The position numbers were made by a program, and so were the translations under genes. From Dipteronia dyeriana (taxonomy: Eukaryota; Streptophyta; Magnoliopsida; Sapindales; Sapindaceae): DNA of 64,000 nt. Location: the NCBI GenBank assembly GCA_032871835.1, contig CM065299.1, positions 83,767,652-83,831,651 on the forward strand, read 5' to 3'. The notes beneath the pieces were generated by a model. The model searched no databases, had not been told where the DNA came from, and worked only from the letters and a program-made list of their open reading frames with translations. Positions 23,973 through 36,285 of this stretch are shown here, piece by piece. Position 1 is the stretch's first letter; every line of letters starts with the position of its first letter.

Positions 23973-24904
23973 GTGTGAGCCTGAGTACAAGTCTCTTAGG
24001 CCTGGGAATGGTTCCCAATTTTTTGAGTATTCCTTTTGTACATAATTTAGTCGGGCCTCGCTATAATCTCAACGATTGGTTCAGGCCATCTATGAAGGGG
24101 TATCAATAGACATCTACACATTAAGTTTCGAGATCATCGAACGGTCCCATTTGTATATATCTACCCATTACCATAGAGATAGTAACCAAACCTTTAAATT
24201 ATGAACCACTAAATGTCTAAGGGTTCTTTGACAAACTTGAAACAGTTGTGAATAAGTGTCTGAAGAGTGCATATTGGTTTTTCAAAAATTCCCGTGCAGT
24301 AAAAAAAAACTGTAAGAATTTAATTTAATTAGAAATGAAATCCACCAACGAACTGGGCTTTGTTCCACGGATTCATGCAACACTTCCCTGGCCTACAACA
24401 TCCCAGGCTTTAGTGTTGGCCAAATGGGCTTCGTTTGGCATCAAGTTGAGCATGGCGAGCTAGTCCTAGGCCTGTATAAGGCATCAGGACGACTCGACAC
24501 AGCCTGTTAGGCCTGCCAATTTTGTTTTCTTAAATAAGTTTAAACTTATTAAACAACACACACACACACACACATATATAAAAATTTAAAAAACATTAAT
24601 TAATTTATAATTGATGATATGGGGAGCTAAAAGTCCTAAGCCCATGAAATATTTTACAGGCCTGAGTACAACCCGACTTATTAGGCCTACCAAATTTGAG
24701 CCACCGTGATTCAATTCCAATATGTTGCAACTTTTCCAAAAAAATACTTTTTGTAACCCTTTGTGTCAGGGAATTATTATTTTAGGCTCAAGAATTAATC
24801 TCATCCGTGTGATATACCCATCAATTGAACATTTTTTAACATCATAAGCTTGATAATTGTCTTACTACCTAGGCTAAAAAACAATAACACTGGCTAACAC
24901 ACAT
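23973..24904. other. Unassigned sequence between Copia breakpoint and MULE repeats
   Basis: No coding domain seen. Contains a (CA)n(TA)n microsatellite near 24558-24582 and words such as AGGCCTG repeated at 23998, 24467 and 24658. The two ends of this stretch may belong to different elements. Confidence 0.4.
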
Positions 24905-25420
24905 CCTGAGTTAAGGCAGTCAAACAACATATAAACACTTATTTTGAAACAACACATATACTCTTGTAACACCATAACAGATCCCTTGTACACCTGTTTT
25001 CATTCAACCAACTATCATGTACCAACACAAATGTTTGCAAACAAAAATACATACAATTTCCTTAAACCTGTTTCCTACCAAACCATACAACATCACAACA
25101 TATATACATTTGTAACACCACAACACATAAACACCTACTTTCGTTCAACCAACCAACCCAACCAACACATACAAATACAAATGTTTGTAAATAAAAACAT
25201 ATACAATTTCCCTTACCCTGTTTCCTACAAAACCGTACAACACCACAACACATATACATATGTAACAGCACAACACATAAACACCTATTTTTGTTCAACC
25301 AACCAGCACCAACACATACAAATACAAATGTTTGCAAACAAAAACACATACAAATTCCCTAAACCTATTTCCCACCAAACCATATAACACTACAAATGTG
25401 CAGACAAACTAAACTTCAAC
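24905..25420. repeat. Tandem repeat, 147-150-bp period, about three copies
   Basis: Marker AAATGTTTG recurs at 25029, 25179 and 25326. Each unit contains ACAACACATAAACACCTA, GTTCAACCAACCA, AAATGTTTGCAAACAAAAA and CCTGTTTCCTACCAAACC. It abuts the 3' end of the minus-strand MULE transposase and may be part of that element's subterminal region. Reading frames through it are by-products of the repeat. Confidence 0.85.
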
Positions 25421-25450
25421 ACACATGAAATGTGGATTTAGCCACCCTCG

Positions 25451-28113
25451 TCATCTAGCGACATTGTCTTCTACTTCTTCCATGTAAATCAAGGTAGGAT
25501 CAATTGGCTTGTCTGGGCACTTCAGTCTATTGTATCCTTCTTTCTTACAAATGCTACATGTTCGTGCTTTTTTTGCTGATTTGCAAGATATTCCACAAGA
25601 TGGTTCAAGGTAAGTTTTTTTTTTATTTTGTCCTTTTTGTCTACACTTTGAACACGATTGTACAGTTCTTTTCTCCCCAGCAGATGGTATCCTCAACTTC
25701 TTCGGTCTTCCTAGAAGATTATTTTTATTCCATGGCAATACAATACGATTTCGAATTGCATCAGAAATGTCCCAAAATTCAGGATCCAAAATAGGGTTGA
25801 CACCCATTTTGTAAGCATGTTTACGAAATCATGTTATGTAAAGTTCAGAAGCAAGTGTGTTGATTGACACACCTTTGAACCTAGGCCATAACACACCAAC
25901 AAACATAAATGAAAGTTTGTAAAACCAACCAGAACAAATAAATATACAGAGTTAAAAGACCAGGAAGCATACCTAGCAACCTGTCATTGCATGAGAACAC
26001 GACAACTCTCATCACGGTATGAGCAAGAACGTTTGTCAAGGTCGATGATAGTTTCCTTCCATTTATCATATACCTTAAATTTATTGAAGTGAATAAGATG
26101 AATCTCACACCGCTGTGATGCATATGTCCTATCTTTGATGAGTTGGTCTACCAATGTTGTCAAGTATGTAAACATTTCATGTATATTTGTTCACCGATCA
26201 TGGAACCACCATTGCAACAAATCTCTATTAAATTCTACCATTGCTGTGATAGGTAATTTTTAGACTACAAGTAGACAAGAATTCATTGACTCTGCAATGT
26301 CGATGGTCATCAAAAAGTACCTCTTTCTAGAACTATATACATGTGAAAACTTCTTTGTCCCGACACCAAACAACTCATCGTAAACATTACGGTAGGTTTC
26401 TTTCAACTTATCCATTGTACCGTCAAACTCTTCGATATGGTATGTATACGTAAAACGGTAGTAAAGACAAATCACATCATCCCACTTCTTGGAAAATCTT
26501 TTCAGATCTTATACCAAGTGGATTGCACAAATCCCATGTGTTGCATATGGGAATATGGCTTCCATTGCATTAAATATACCATTGTGCCGATACAAAACTA
26601 ACATCTCACGGTCGGGATATTGAATCAATTTACGGAGTTTCTTTAAAAACCAAGTCCACGACTCTATGCATTCAGAGTTTGCAAACCCAAATGCTAAAGG
26701 GTATATCATCTCGTTTCTGTCTTTACACACCGCAACTAACAAAACATCCATTATCATAGTCTTCAAGTGGGTAGTATCGATGCAAATAACATACCTAATA
26801 ACATAATTAAACCCCTCTGTGAAGGCTCCAATTGCCATGAATCCAAATTTAAACCTTTTTTTCGAGTTGGCATTGATCTTTTCCATATTACTGGGGTTCG
26901 ATTGTTCCAAAACATAAAAATAAGCCATCAACCTCTAAAAGGATTCCTATAGATCGCCGAATACATGATTCAAAGCGTACTCATTCAATCTGTTGGCTTT
27001 GTTGTACGAGAGGTGTATGCCATGTTGCTTCCTCATCTCATAAACTATATCTTTAGAATGGATGCTGCGTCTAGGATCGCCGAATTTACTTGCAAGCAAA
27101 TCCCCTATCACACAGGAACCTACACATTTAAATTCAATGTTGTAGTTGTCATTTCTATCATATGTGCGCTCGTTCATGAAAGACTTCGCATGCCAGTAAG
27201 TCCTCATATTTGACTTTCATGCCTGAAGAACCCATCCACAACTTTTCTGTGTATATTCGGTTGTAAATCGTGTTAGAAAATTGTGAAACCCTGTACTCAA
27301 ACCTTTATGCAAATGCATACGACCCTACAACTTGCTTCAATGTTGGCTTGTCCTTGAAAATCAATCCTTTGTATAATGGACCTTGGTCTGTCGATTTTTC
27401 AAACACATCCACTAATTGAACGACTTTAATTTAGTAAAGCTCTGACCTTGATATTGTCCACTGTGTGTTCATGGAAGGTGAAGAATTGTTGGATATTCTG
27501 CTCACCCTTCGTTCTTCTGTTCCATCTTTTGTTGCCACTTGCCCACTATCATCATTACCACTCTCATCTTCTGTATCATTGGTTTTAGAACTACCAGACC
27601 TTCCAAAGGTATCTATGCTTTCGAAACTATCACTGTCATCCACAACTGCATTCTTGGTAGTAGATTTTGGCATAGCCTGTTCATTATCTGCTGATGTAAA
27701 TCCAGGTGAAGCTTGGGATACAACTGGATTATTGCTCCTACTAACTGATTTATAGTTTGGAGTACCCCCCAGAGACTGTGGATCATCGGTCGGTTTAACA
27801 AGATAGATCGTGCATGCTGATTGGATTGGATTTGCTGGAGGTTGAAATTCATGTTTCTTGACAAATTCAACATCAATTACAGCCTAACCTTTTTCCTTCC
27901 GAATCATCACAAACTCTATATAGTCTTCATTCATAATAGAAAATGTAATTGTAACATCCTCCGTTTCACATGCGAAGTTAGCTTCAACTCAACATTCTCT
28001 CTACTAACTCCTGTATGCTCATATATCATTTCCACTAATTCATTGTAGGCTCCGTTGTCATTTTTTGATATACGTATTGAAGCGGAAATAGGCCCAGTAA
28101 ACTGGTTACCCAT
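25451..28113 (-). pseudogene. Mutator-like (MURA) transposase, decayed
   Basis: Minus-strand fragments of a plant MULE transposase in order. The N-terminal region is at 28113-27431, with an acidic Ser-rich linker ending at 27431. The segment with FGDPRRSIHSKDIVYEMRK at 27207-26947 corresponds to the stretch just before the catalytic core. The core at 26931-26509 has ICIDTTHLKT (first Asp kept), but the place of the second Asp reads VLYRHNGIF, with Tyr. The third acidic residue lies in IDIAESMNSCL near 26285. A SWIM-like zinc block (KRSCSYR, then CSHAM after a shift) is near 26035-25975. Two C-terminal knuckles, CSKCRQKGQN and CSICKKEGYN, have lost their His. Stops separate all parts, so no active enzyme is expected. 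No Ulp1 gene was seen beside it. Confidence 0.88.
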
Positions 28114-31100
28114 CCGATGCTCACAACATTGAACTAATAGCCAAGATATGGTATCATTATACCCTAAAAAAGTTAAAATCAGTCAATAACAGTATTATAC
28201 CTAGGTTTAAAATATTTATGTCATGCTCAGTCATCTTATTTATGGGGCTCAAACAATTTTATAACAATCCTCAACAAGTTCTTACCCGAGCTCAAGAAGT
28301 GGTTACCTAGGCTCAAGACATGGGTTCCATATAAGAATTACAGTATCAAACAACATAGACTATAAATTGACAGTTGTCTAACAAATATTTTTTCCCCATG
28401 ATTACATGTGTAAGTGATGCCTTTGTCAAGGACTAATTGTTGTTATGCACATGGTCACTTGCTTTTTCCAATCTTATTTTTTCAACAATGTGTTTCCTAT
28501 GACGACTACCAAATTATTTAAGTTTAGGTGAGTGCATTCAGGTATTTTGTTTCTTCATAAACATATTTCCTAGTTTAGGCACTACCAATGTGTTTCCTAC
28601 ACATTGAAGTAATCCACTGCACATTTAGTTTAGGCAATACAATTTCCACTTAATTATTTAGGTTCTATTGCCTCTTGTAATGTGTTTCCTATGTAAATTT
28701 GTCATTTCGAAGCTTGATGTCTAACAGACATTTCATCAAACACCTTAACTACACCCAACAATACTACATACACTAACCCCAATTCATGGTCAACAAATCC
28801 AAAACCCTTAATCCCTCATTCTTTCTAAAACATTTCAAACTTAAAAAAAGAGAGGATTATGGCCATTGAAAGTTCAATATCATTTCAAGACTTACATTGA
28901 CTATCCATGTTCGATTTCAATCTTGACGCTGTAAGCTCGATTGAAAGAGGTGGCGGCACTGTTGAGATTCTGATCACGTCAAACTACACATGTTGACTCT
29001 CCTAATAGTACGAGGTCAGAGCAGTAGTACAATGATGAAGTAAGAATCATTTTGACAAGGACGAAGGTTCCGATAACTAGATTTTAACGGCTTGTATACT
29101 ATTTGAACAATTGAAATTAAGAGTTTCCAAGATTTATACTAAGGTAATTAAACTAAACCAAAATAGAATACCAATCATAACAAGGAACAAATGTGATAAA
29201 AACGTGTTAAAACTTGAATCCACCCCACCCTTCTAATTATACACTTAACTCACTTGACCTCTCGATTGTGTGTGCATATGCTATAGGTTTGTATCCCCTA
29301 AACTAATCTCTAATCTCTCTCGTTATCTTAGAGATTGCATCCATATATAACCAAAGTCTCTCTCAAGCACTCTGGATAATATATACGAATCTGTTTAGAA
29401 TGGTGGGATACACACACAAACCCTATACTCTAGCTCAGTGGTTCTTGCACTTTCTAGTCATGTACAGTGAATGCTTATCTAAGCATTGTCAAATACATCT
29501 CATCTCGGTTTATAGCATTCAGCCATAGATCAATTACAAAGTGATCAAGCAAGTAAAGGCTTTCAGCACTCAAAACACCCATATAACAACACAAGCACAT
29601 GTAGAGAAATCAAAAAGTCATTAATAAATACATCAGGGGTTCAGTTTCATCTTGTTCTAGCGCAACTATGTTTAACTCATATTACACAAATAAGCCATGG
29701 TTGATATGAAACAACTGCAGGCAAAGAAAACACAAGGAAACAAAATGATAGAGTTGAAGAGATGAACTAATTTGAAGAACTCATTTTGTGAAGCTTAGGC
29801 TTCAATGGTTTCCTTGGTGTTACCAAACCACTTCGTAGCTACTCCAATCCTTCATAAACTCAGTCCAAATGCACATAGAGAGCTTTAAAATCGTTAAAGA
29901 AGAAAAAGAGGTCCAGTGAGATTGATTATCAAACCCCCTTTCTCTCTCCTCAAGCTTGCTTAAATCCACACTCCAACTCATCCACCTACTTGTGGAGAAG
30001 GGCCCTAAAGGCACTCTAATGGCTCTTAGAGACGTTCTCTCACCATACCCAATCATGGATAAGGGAGTAGGGTCCATGAGCTTTCAAATCATTGGTTCGA
30101 AAAAGGATATATGGGTGATCTATAGATTCACGCAGTACGTTGCATGGTACACCTTGACGTAACGTACCGTGTAACTCTTTTCTTGGACCTACTGTGATGT
30201 TATACGGTACGCTCACGCGGTACAAGATTTATTTTGACGCGGTACACATACCGTGTGAAGAGTTCCATACATCTTCTGATATCTTCTGCGGTACATACAC
30301 GCGATACGTATTTCTTTCAATTGTGGTACGCGTGCCGCATGAATGCTCCTGCACCAACGGTCATCTTTATATTACCCCAAATCTGCACAAGGGCATCCCT
30401 AGAATGGAAAGAGCCTGAATAAGCTATTTGGAACATTAAATGATGGCTTTTACATAGAAACCAAGCATTAAAATAAGATAAAAGATAGAGGAAGCAAAGC
30501 ATAAAAATGAGCTTATCAGATTCCGGTCGCCGCCAAGCTTCCGGTAGGGAGCAAGATTCCAAAGAAGATGACGATGGGATTTGAAATAGCAATGGATTCC
30601 GGTCGACAGTGAGGATGATGAAATTTGAAATGGGAAGAATGATTGATCGATTGGATGTATTTGTTACAGGAGAACTATGGAGAATGATTGAAGGAGAACG
30701 GTGGAGGATGGATTTGTTTTGTTTTTCTTCAGTCAACTGAAGAAGAAGAAGAGAAGGGTAGTTTCATCCTTACACTTTATAAGAAGGTAATTTCAATATT
30801 TTACAGGGTTTAATTACAGAGGGCATTATTGCCTTAAAGGCTATTTCCTAGAAACTAACTAAATTTAAAAAAAAAATTACTAACGGCCTATTTCCTAAAA
30901 ACTGAACATTGAGAAAGGCTAGATATGCAACGTTCCCTTTTATTTTCCCTTCTTGTAGCCAAACTATTTATTTTTTGATTTTATTTTCTGGTCCCCAATC
31001 CAATCTTCATCTAGCCCACCTTTCTCTAGTTGTTTTGATCTTTATTTTCTCTCAAACATTCAAATTAAATCTAGATCTCCATTTTCAAATTTCTCTCAAA

Positions 31101-31257
31101 CGTCAAACCTTCAAATTTCTTCGTTTTCTCTTTGGTATTTATTCTCTCATACAACCACTTCTGTGAAGAAGGAGAAAAAGAAGAAGAAGATGATGATGCT
31201 ATTGTTTCTAGCACCAACCAGTTTAAACGAAGATAATGATGAGGTTTGCTTTGAGAG
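28114..31257. other. Non-coding DNA right of the MULE pseudogene
   Basis: The first kilobase probably is the MULE's leader and subterminal DNA: GTGTTTCCTA, TTTAGGCA and GCTCAAG words recur and resemble words in the 24.8-25.4 kb flank. Further right (29100-30480) no domain is seen; 30120-30350 has the GCGGTAC inverted motif listed separately. Frames at 30317-30736 and 30909-31352 show no family motif. Confidence 0.45.
30130..30350. repeat. Cluster of GGTAC-centred inverted motifs
   Basis: At least five imperfect units such as GCGGTACACATACCGTGTG, CACGCGGTACA, TGCGGTACATACACGCGATA and GTGGTACGCGTGCCGCA, spaced about 40-50 bp. Each holds an inverted ACGCGGTA/TACCGTGT pair. Not part of any identified element. 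Confidence 0.6.
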
Positions 31258-31453
31258 TGATGGGGTGTTTGTGTACTTAAGATGATGGGAAAGAAATTAT
31301 TCCCATGAATTTGGTTGGGATTAATTAGTCTCATTGGAGTGGGATAAATCAAACAAATGGGATAATTTTATCCTATCCCATTAGCATGGCCAAACATGGG
31401 AATCAGACTAAAAATAAGTCGATTCCCATCCTATCCCAACTACCAAACATGGC
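31258..31453. mobile_element. Possible MITE
   Basis: Left end GGGGTGTTTGTG and right end CCAAACATGGCC are loosely inverted, and the interior has repeated GGGAT/ATCCC words (TGGGATAGGATGGGAATC reversed near the right end). This is typical of small hAT-type elements, but no clear target duplication was found. Confidence 0.4.
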
Positions 31454-31624
31454 CTTAAAGTTTCGCTGGTTCGTGTGTGGGTTGTGGGTTCTCTCATAAT
31501 CTACGGAATTAACCTGAACCCACTTAATTTTAATATGTTCATGGTCGGGTTTGGGTGGTAAGATTGTTTGTGGGTTCAGGTGTGGATTTGGTAAATCCGT
31601 TCGAACCCAACCCAATGGCATCCC

Positions 31625-31850
31625 AAAGTATAGGTAACTACAACTCTAGCTAACATGTTTATTAACAACTAAAATTTTGTTAGCTAGTGGTTAAAAAAAA
31701 ATCGATATTTTATGAGGGCTATTTTTGAGATTAGATTCATCGATTAGAGGTGATCAACCTTATGATCTCCATAAAGTTAATTTTAATTTAGTCTATCTTG
31801 GCTGATTATTCATTGATGAATTAATCTTAATTAAATTGATCTGGAAGAGG
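31625..31850. repeat. Duplicated intergenic segment B, left copy
   Basis: Shares AACTACAAC, TAACATGTTTATTAA, GTTAGCTAG, ATATTTTATG, GAGATTAGATTCATCGAT, CAACCTTATGATCTCC and TAAAGTTAATTTTAATTTAG with 35295-35690. In this copy no SINE interrupts the block. Confidence 0.85.
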
Positions 31851-31889
31851 TGGTGGGGGACTCTCTCCCTCCCTATTGGGCCCCATGTC

Positions 31890-32130
31890 CATCACTAATC
31901 ATAACCAATGATGTATCAATTGGTGATATACATTAATATGATAATTTATCTCACTTATTACTTGTAATTATCAATATATATTAAATCAGTTGATGAATCC
32001 AGGGTATAAGAAAAACCAATGACCCATTAAAATTTTATTATTGAATTACACTAATAGCTTCTTCTCATATCATGATATAAAATTATGAATATGAACATAA
32101 AAAGTATATAAAACTTATTTTAACCACATA
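31890..32130. repeat. Duplicated intergenic segment A, first half of second copy
   Basis: Matches the left part of 13070-13490 and stops near TTATTTTAACCACATATG. The rest of segment A resumes at 35105, so about 3 kb of DNA including a CACTA element was inserted. Confidence 0.8.
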
Positions 32131-32975
32131 TGTGTTTACACGTAAAACTAGTAACAATAATCAAATCGTCACATAGGTCGTTTGATTAACTAGTCGACTA
32201 AAGAAATTGAAGACTAGTTGGGTTTGAGTGTGTTTTGGTCTTAGATATATGTTTCGGACTGCTCGGGCAGTTCGGGTGGTTTCAGGCTGACTCTTATGCT
32301 AGAAACAAAAAGGGAACAAGAGAGTTAGTGGAGAGCTGATCGGTGGTCAGCTTTGGCTCTCCTACGCCCAAGTCAATACCAAATCTGGAAGATACAAATC
32401 TAGAGAAAATGTAAGACTTGAAATGTGATAGGAATTATCTCCCTAACATATGGTTGGTTCTCATATTTATACTGGAAGAGATGTGTCCAAGTGTCTATAC
32501 TTGAGTGTTTCGATTGATGTCAAAAACCAAGTTGTGCGGCCGAAATCGTAGTTAACACCTGCTTATTGTGTTGGTCGAATGTCTAGCTGATATGTATTCG
32601 TTTTGATGTTGCCGCACCGTTGGCTAGCTGACACGTAAGCCCCCTTGGTAGGTTGAGTGTTGTCAGACTGAATATTGGCCCTTCAAAACCTGAACCATTG
32701 TCCTCATTCATTGTATGGCTTGTCGGAAATGTGTTTCTTGATGAGATTGTCTATCAAGTGGATATTCTTCAGACTGTCTTGCTTCTTGGCACCGACCTGG
32801 TATTTAGGCTTCAGTCTGGTCAGACCATTCAGTTTCTACCCAGGTCTGGCTTTCGGATTTCGGCTAATACAAGGTCTGGTCGACTTTGCGATATGGGATG
32901 AGATGGTCTTTGCTAGGTTCTTGTGCATGGGACCTATTTCATTACTATAATGACCATTTGGCAGCTGCCCATATT
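32131..32975. other. Unassigned insertion left of the CACTA element
   Basis: GC content is higher than the neighbours, with CTGGTCAGACC, GTTCGGGTGGTTTCAG and GTCGGTTTG-like words. No domain was recognised in any frame. It interrupts segment A and may be an LTR or part of a larger insertion that later received the CACTA element. Confidence 0.4.
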
Positions 32976-35095
32976 CACTACAAGAAACTATAGTCACGTA
33001 AGGTATATTTTAAGTTATTAAATAGTTTTTGTAACTATTTTTTGTTGTTGCAAAGTTAGTAGCGCTAGGCAAATTGCAGAAGGTTTTTGCAACCATCAAT
33101 CATATAATTACAGAAAGATTTACCTTTCGCAACTAAAATTTTTGTTGTAGATTATGGTTGTTTTAGTTGCTTAAGATCATAGAGAATTAAAACAAATAGT
33201 ATTTTACAACAAAAAAATTTGTTGTAGAAACATATATTTTGTAACCACATAAATTTAATGTTTACATCTAAACGCAAGTATTAGAAAATGATTTATATTC
33301 ACAACCAAATATTTTGTTGTAAAAATAACTTTCACAACCAATATTGTTATTATTGTATACTATATACATTCATGATACATTTTCATATGGAAAAAACTTT
33401 ATAAGATTTATTAATATTAACTCAAAATCCTTACAATTGTAGATCACAATTAACATATACAACATTTAGGTACAATCAAAAACAAGAAATATAATAAGAC
33501 GGTGTCTTCTCATTTTGACAAGTTGAATCTCCAATACTAGTTTGACAAGTTGAATTCTATTGTTTCAGCATCTTCCAAATCTTCAGTAGTACCATTAAAT
33601 CCCATCATAAATTCAGCAACTTGATAAAGTAGTCCAAATACTTAACTTTAAGTCTTTTGCTGTATATTTTTCCAATTAGCCAATATATCAAAGTTAGTAA
33701 AAGATAAATAAATTTTAATAAGCAAAATAACTATCAATAAGCAAAATAACTATCAATAATTGAAACATACTAATTTTTCATCATTCGAAACTTTGTGTTC
33801 CTTGTTGATGGATCAGAGTCCTTACAAAGTCAATATCATTGTCATGGATCTAATAACACAAATTAAACCCTTTAGTTATATATAAGTGTGTGTATATATA
33901 TAAATGAATAAAATCATTAAAAAAAACAAAAAACAAAAGAAAATTACAAACATTAAACAAATAAAATTAATCAAAATAAAAAAGAACGTAAAACACATAA
34001 AATATATTTGCTTGACTTACTTTCAATAGAGAGATTGATGGTCAGCAATTTCTACAGACTTATAGATTTTTTGTTTGAGTTTTACAAAGAAGAAACATGT
34101 GAAAAGAAAAAGTAAGTTTGTGGAGTTTATGTATGCTATGAATAGAAAAAGATAGGGTAGGGTTTTTATAAGCTCCACTTTTTATAAACTTAAACTTACT
34201 GGTTTCATTTTTTCTTTTTTCTTTTTTTTTTCTTTTTATATTTTTTTTTATTCAATACTCTTATTTCTTTTTTACTCTTTTTCCTTTTTCAACTTTTTTC
34301 TAACATTTTTTTTCCTGTTTCATTTTTTCTATTTTTTTTCTTAGTCTTCCTTTTTTTATATTTATTCCTTCCTTCATTTTTATTTATTATTCATCTCACT
34401 TATTATTATTTTTTTTGAAATATTCTTCTCTCCTATTTCACCTATGTAAAGAATAGTCACTAAAAATAAAAAAAAATTAACTTATTATTTTTTTACATAA
34501 TTTTTTTATTTTTATTAATATAATTATTTTCAAGAGTTTTTAAAACAAGTCTTTACAGAAAACTTTAACTTATTTAATAAAAAAAATACTCATAAAGATT
34601 TTCTTTCCTATTTATCAACTAAACGTATTATAAACAACTGAAAAAAATCATTTGTTTCCAAAAAAAATTGTTGCTTGACTAAATTTTAGGTGCAGATTCT
34701 ATATTTTTCGTTTAAAAAAAAATAGGGAAAGAATGCCTCCAAAATGATTTTTCTTCTTTGTCTATTAAAAATATTAGCTATAGAAAAAATCATTACCCAA
34801 CAAAAATTATTGTTGCGAAGAATACATGTTGATTGCAAGATGTGTGCCTTTGGTGTGAAATGATTGTGCCAAAATATTAATCACTAATTTACAGTTAAAT
34901 TAGATACATATATAGTTGGCAAATGAGTTATTTAATGACTAAATATGTAGTCATAAATCCTAAAAATTTGGTAGTAGAAGAAATTGAATCCCTTACGTGC
35001 ATATTTGTGACTATCATCTTAGTATGGTTGTCGAAAGTTATATTTTGTTCATTTTCGTAAAAAGTTAGTCACCAAATATCAATTTTCTTATAATG
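32976..35095. mobile_element. Non-autonomous CACTA (En/Spm) transposon
   Basis: The left end is CACTACAAGAAACTATAG and the right end reads CATTATAAGAAAATTG on the opposite strand, so the terminal inverted repeats match at 10 of the first 12 bases. Flanks are ATT on both sides (32973-32975 and 35096-35098), the 3-bp target duplication CACTA elements make. Subterminal DNA carries repeated TTTTGTTGTAAA and CACAACCAA words, as usual for binding sites of the element's transposase. The 2.1-kb interior encodes nothing, so movement would have needed a transposase from elsewhere. Confidence 0.88.
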
Positions 35096-35104
35096 ATTTT
35101 GGGT

Positions 35105-35290
35105 ATAACAGAATGAAATTTGCGATTATTAGTACGTAATTACATTGTAAAAATATATTTCAGTCTAAATTACTTAAATTCCCCCATAGGCATGCATTGT
35201 CAACCTCCCTTATATTTCCATTTATGAAGTCAAACGTGAAATTAGTTTTAAACGCACTAAACATGAAATAAGTTTAACGAGTGGCATTAT
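35105..35290. repeat. Duplicated intergenic segment A, second half of second copy
   Basis: Continues the match to 13310-13490 (TTAGTACGTAATTACATTG, TTTCAGTCTAAATTACT, GCATGCATTGTCAACCTCC, CTAAACATGAAAT). Confidence 0.85.
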
Positions 35291-35294
35291 GGGT

Positions 35295-35690
35295 AACTAC
35301 AACACTAACATGTTTAAGTCCTAGAGGCGTAGCTCAGCTGGTAGATGGACGAGTTTGAGGTTTGAAAAAATGACTTCCAAATCAGCGGTTTGAATCCTAC
35401 AATTGTCAAAAGTTTCAAAAATATATATATCTTGTATAGATGGATGGATAGATAGATACCATTTAAAAAATATAAAAAAATCCCTAACATCTTTATTAAG
35501 AATTAAAATTTTGATAGCTAGCAGTTAAAAACAAATTTTCAATATTTTATGGGGTTATTTCTCAGATTAGATTCATCGATAAGAGGTGCTCAACCTTATG
35601 ATCTCCCTAAAGTTAATTTTAATTTAGTCTATCTTGACTAATTATTCCTTGATGAATCTTAATTAAATTGATTTGGGATCAATTTAATAC
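35295..35690. repeat. Duplicated intergenic segment B, right copy with SINE inserted
   Basis: Matches 31625-31850 on both sides of the inserted SINE at 35317-35483. Confidence 0.85.
35317..35483 (+). mobile_element. tRNA-derived SINE
   Basis: Has an RNA polymerase III A box (TAGCTCAGCTGG, 35330-35341) and B box (GGTTTGAATCC, 35387-35397) in tRNA spacing, then an AT-rich body and an A-rich tail. Flanked by CTAACATGTTTA (35305-35316) and CTAACATCTTTA (35484-35495), an 11-of-12 target duplication. The paralogous segment near 31640 shows the uninterrupted site. It is not a functional tRNA: the anticodon arm region is disrupted and no acceptor stem closes. Confidence 0.85.
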
Positions 35691-36285
35691 CTCAAAATAA
35701 ATCGTTGCTGAAGATGATCCATAAATCAAAAGATAAAGATCATGCAAGATCAGGTGGGATAAATCATTCCAACAAAAGTAGCTAGGGTATACGTAGATAA
35801 TTAAAGCACGTGGAAATGGTGAGCAATGTCACCTTTTTTTGGGTCCCTTGCAGTAATGTCACCGTTATAATAAGTTAAGTTTAAAAGGCACATATTATGG
35901 TGAGCTACCGAAATTGCCCTTAAATAATCGATATTTTATTCTTTAAAGGCTGTCGTCCAATTTAGTTGTCTGAAAATCAATCATCTACTCCATTTTTTCT
36001 TCAGAAAATGAGCTACATTCCAGATATTGCAGAAGAAGGTAAATTAATATTTCTGATCTTCATTTCCATTTTTTATTATATTTCTGTGTGATATAACACT
36101 GTATGAACATTTATGAATATGTTGTCTCAATTTTTTTATGTTGATGTCCTGGAGTTGTAAACTTTTTACAAAGAATGAATGAACATGTATGTATATTTTT
36201 TTGTATATATATTTGGCCTTTGGCCGAGTTGAGTTGTAGTGGTGCAAACAAGTTTTTAATCTTGGACATAAAAGCTGGAAAGGTT

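Noticed and set aside
24944..25387. 147-residue protein with repeated Cys/His/Thr segments
   Set aside because: Entirely explained by the ~150-bp tandem repeat; both strands are open for the same reason.
35321..35400. Functional tRNA gene
   Set aside because: A and B boxes are present, but the cloverleaf does not close, the anticodon region is disrupted, and target duplications show it is a SINE.
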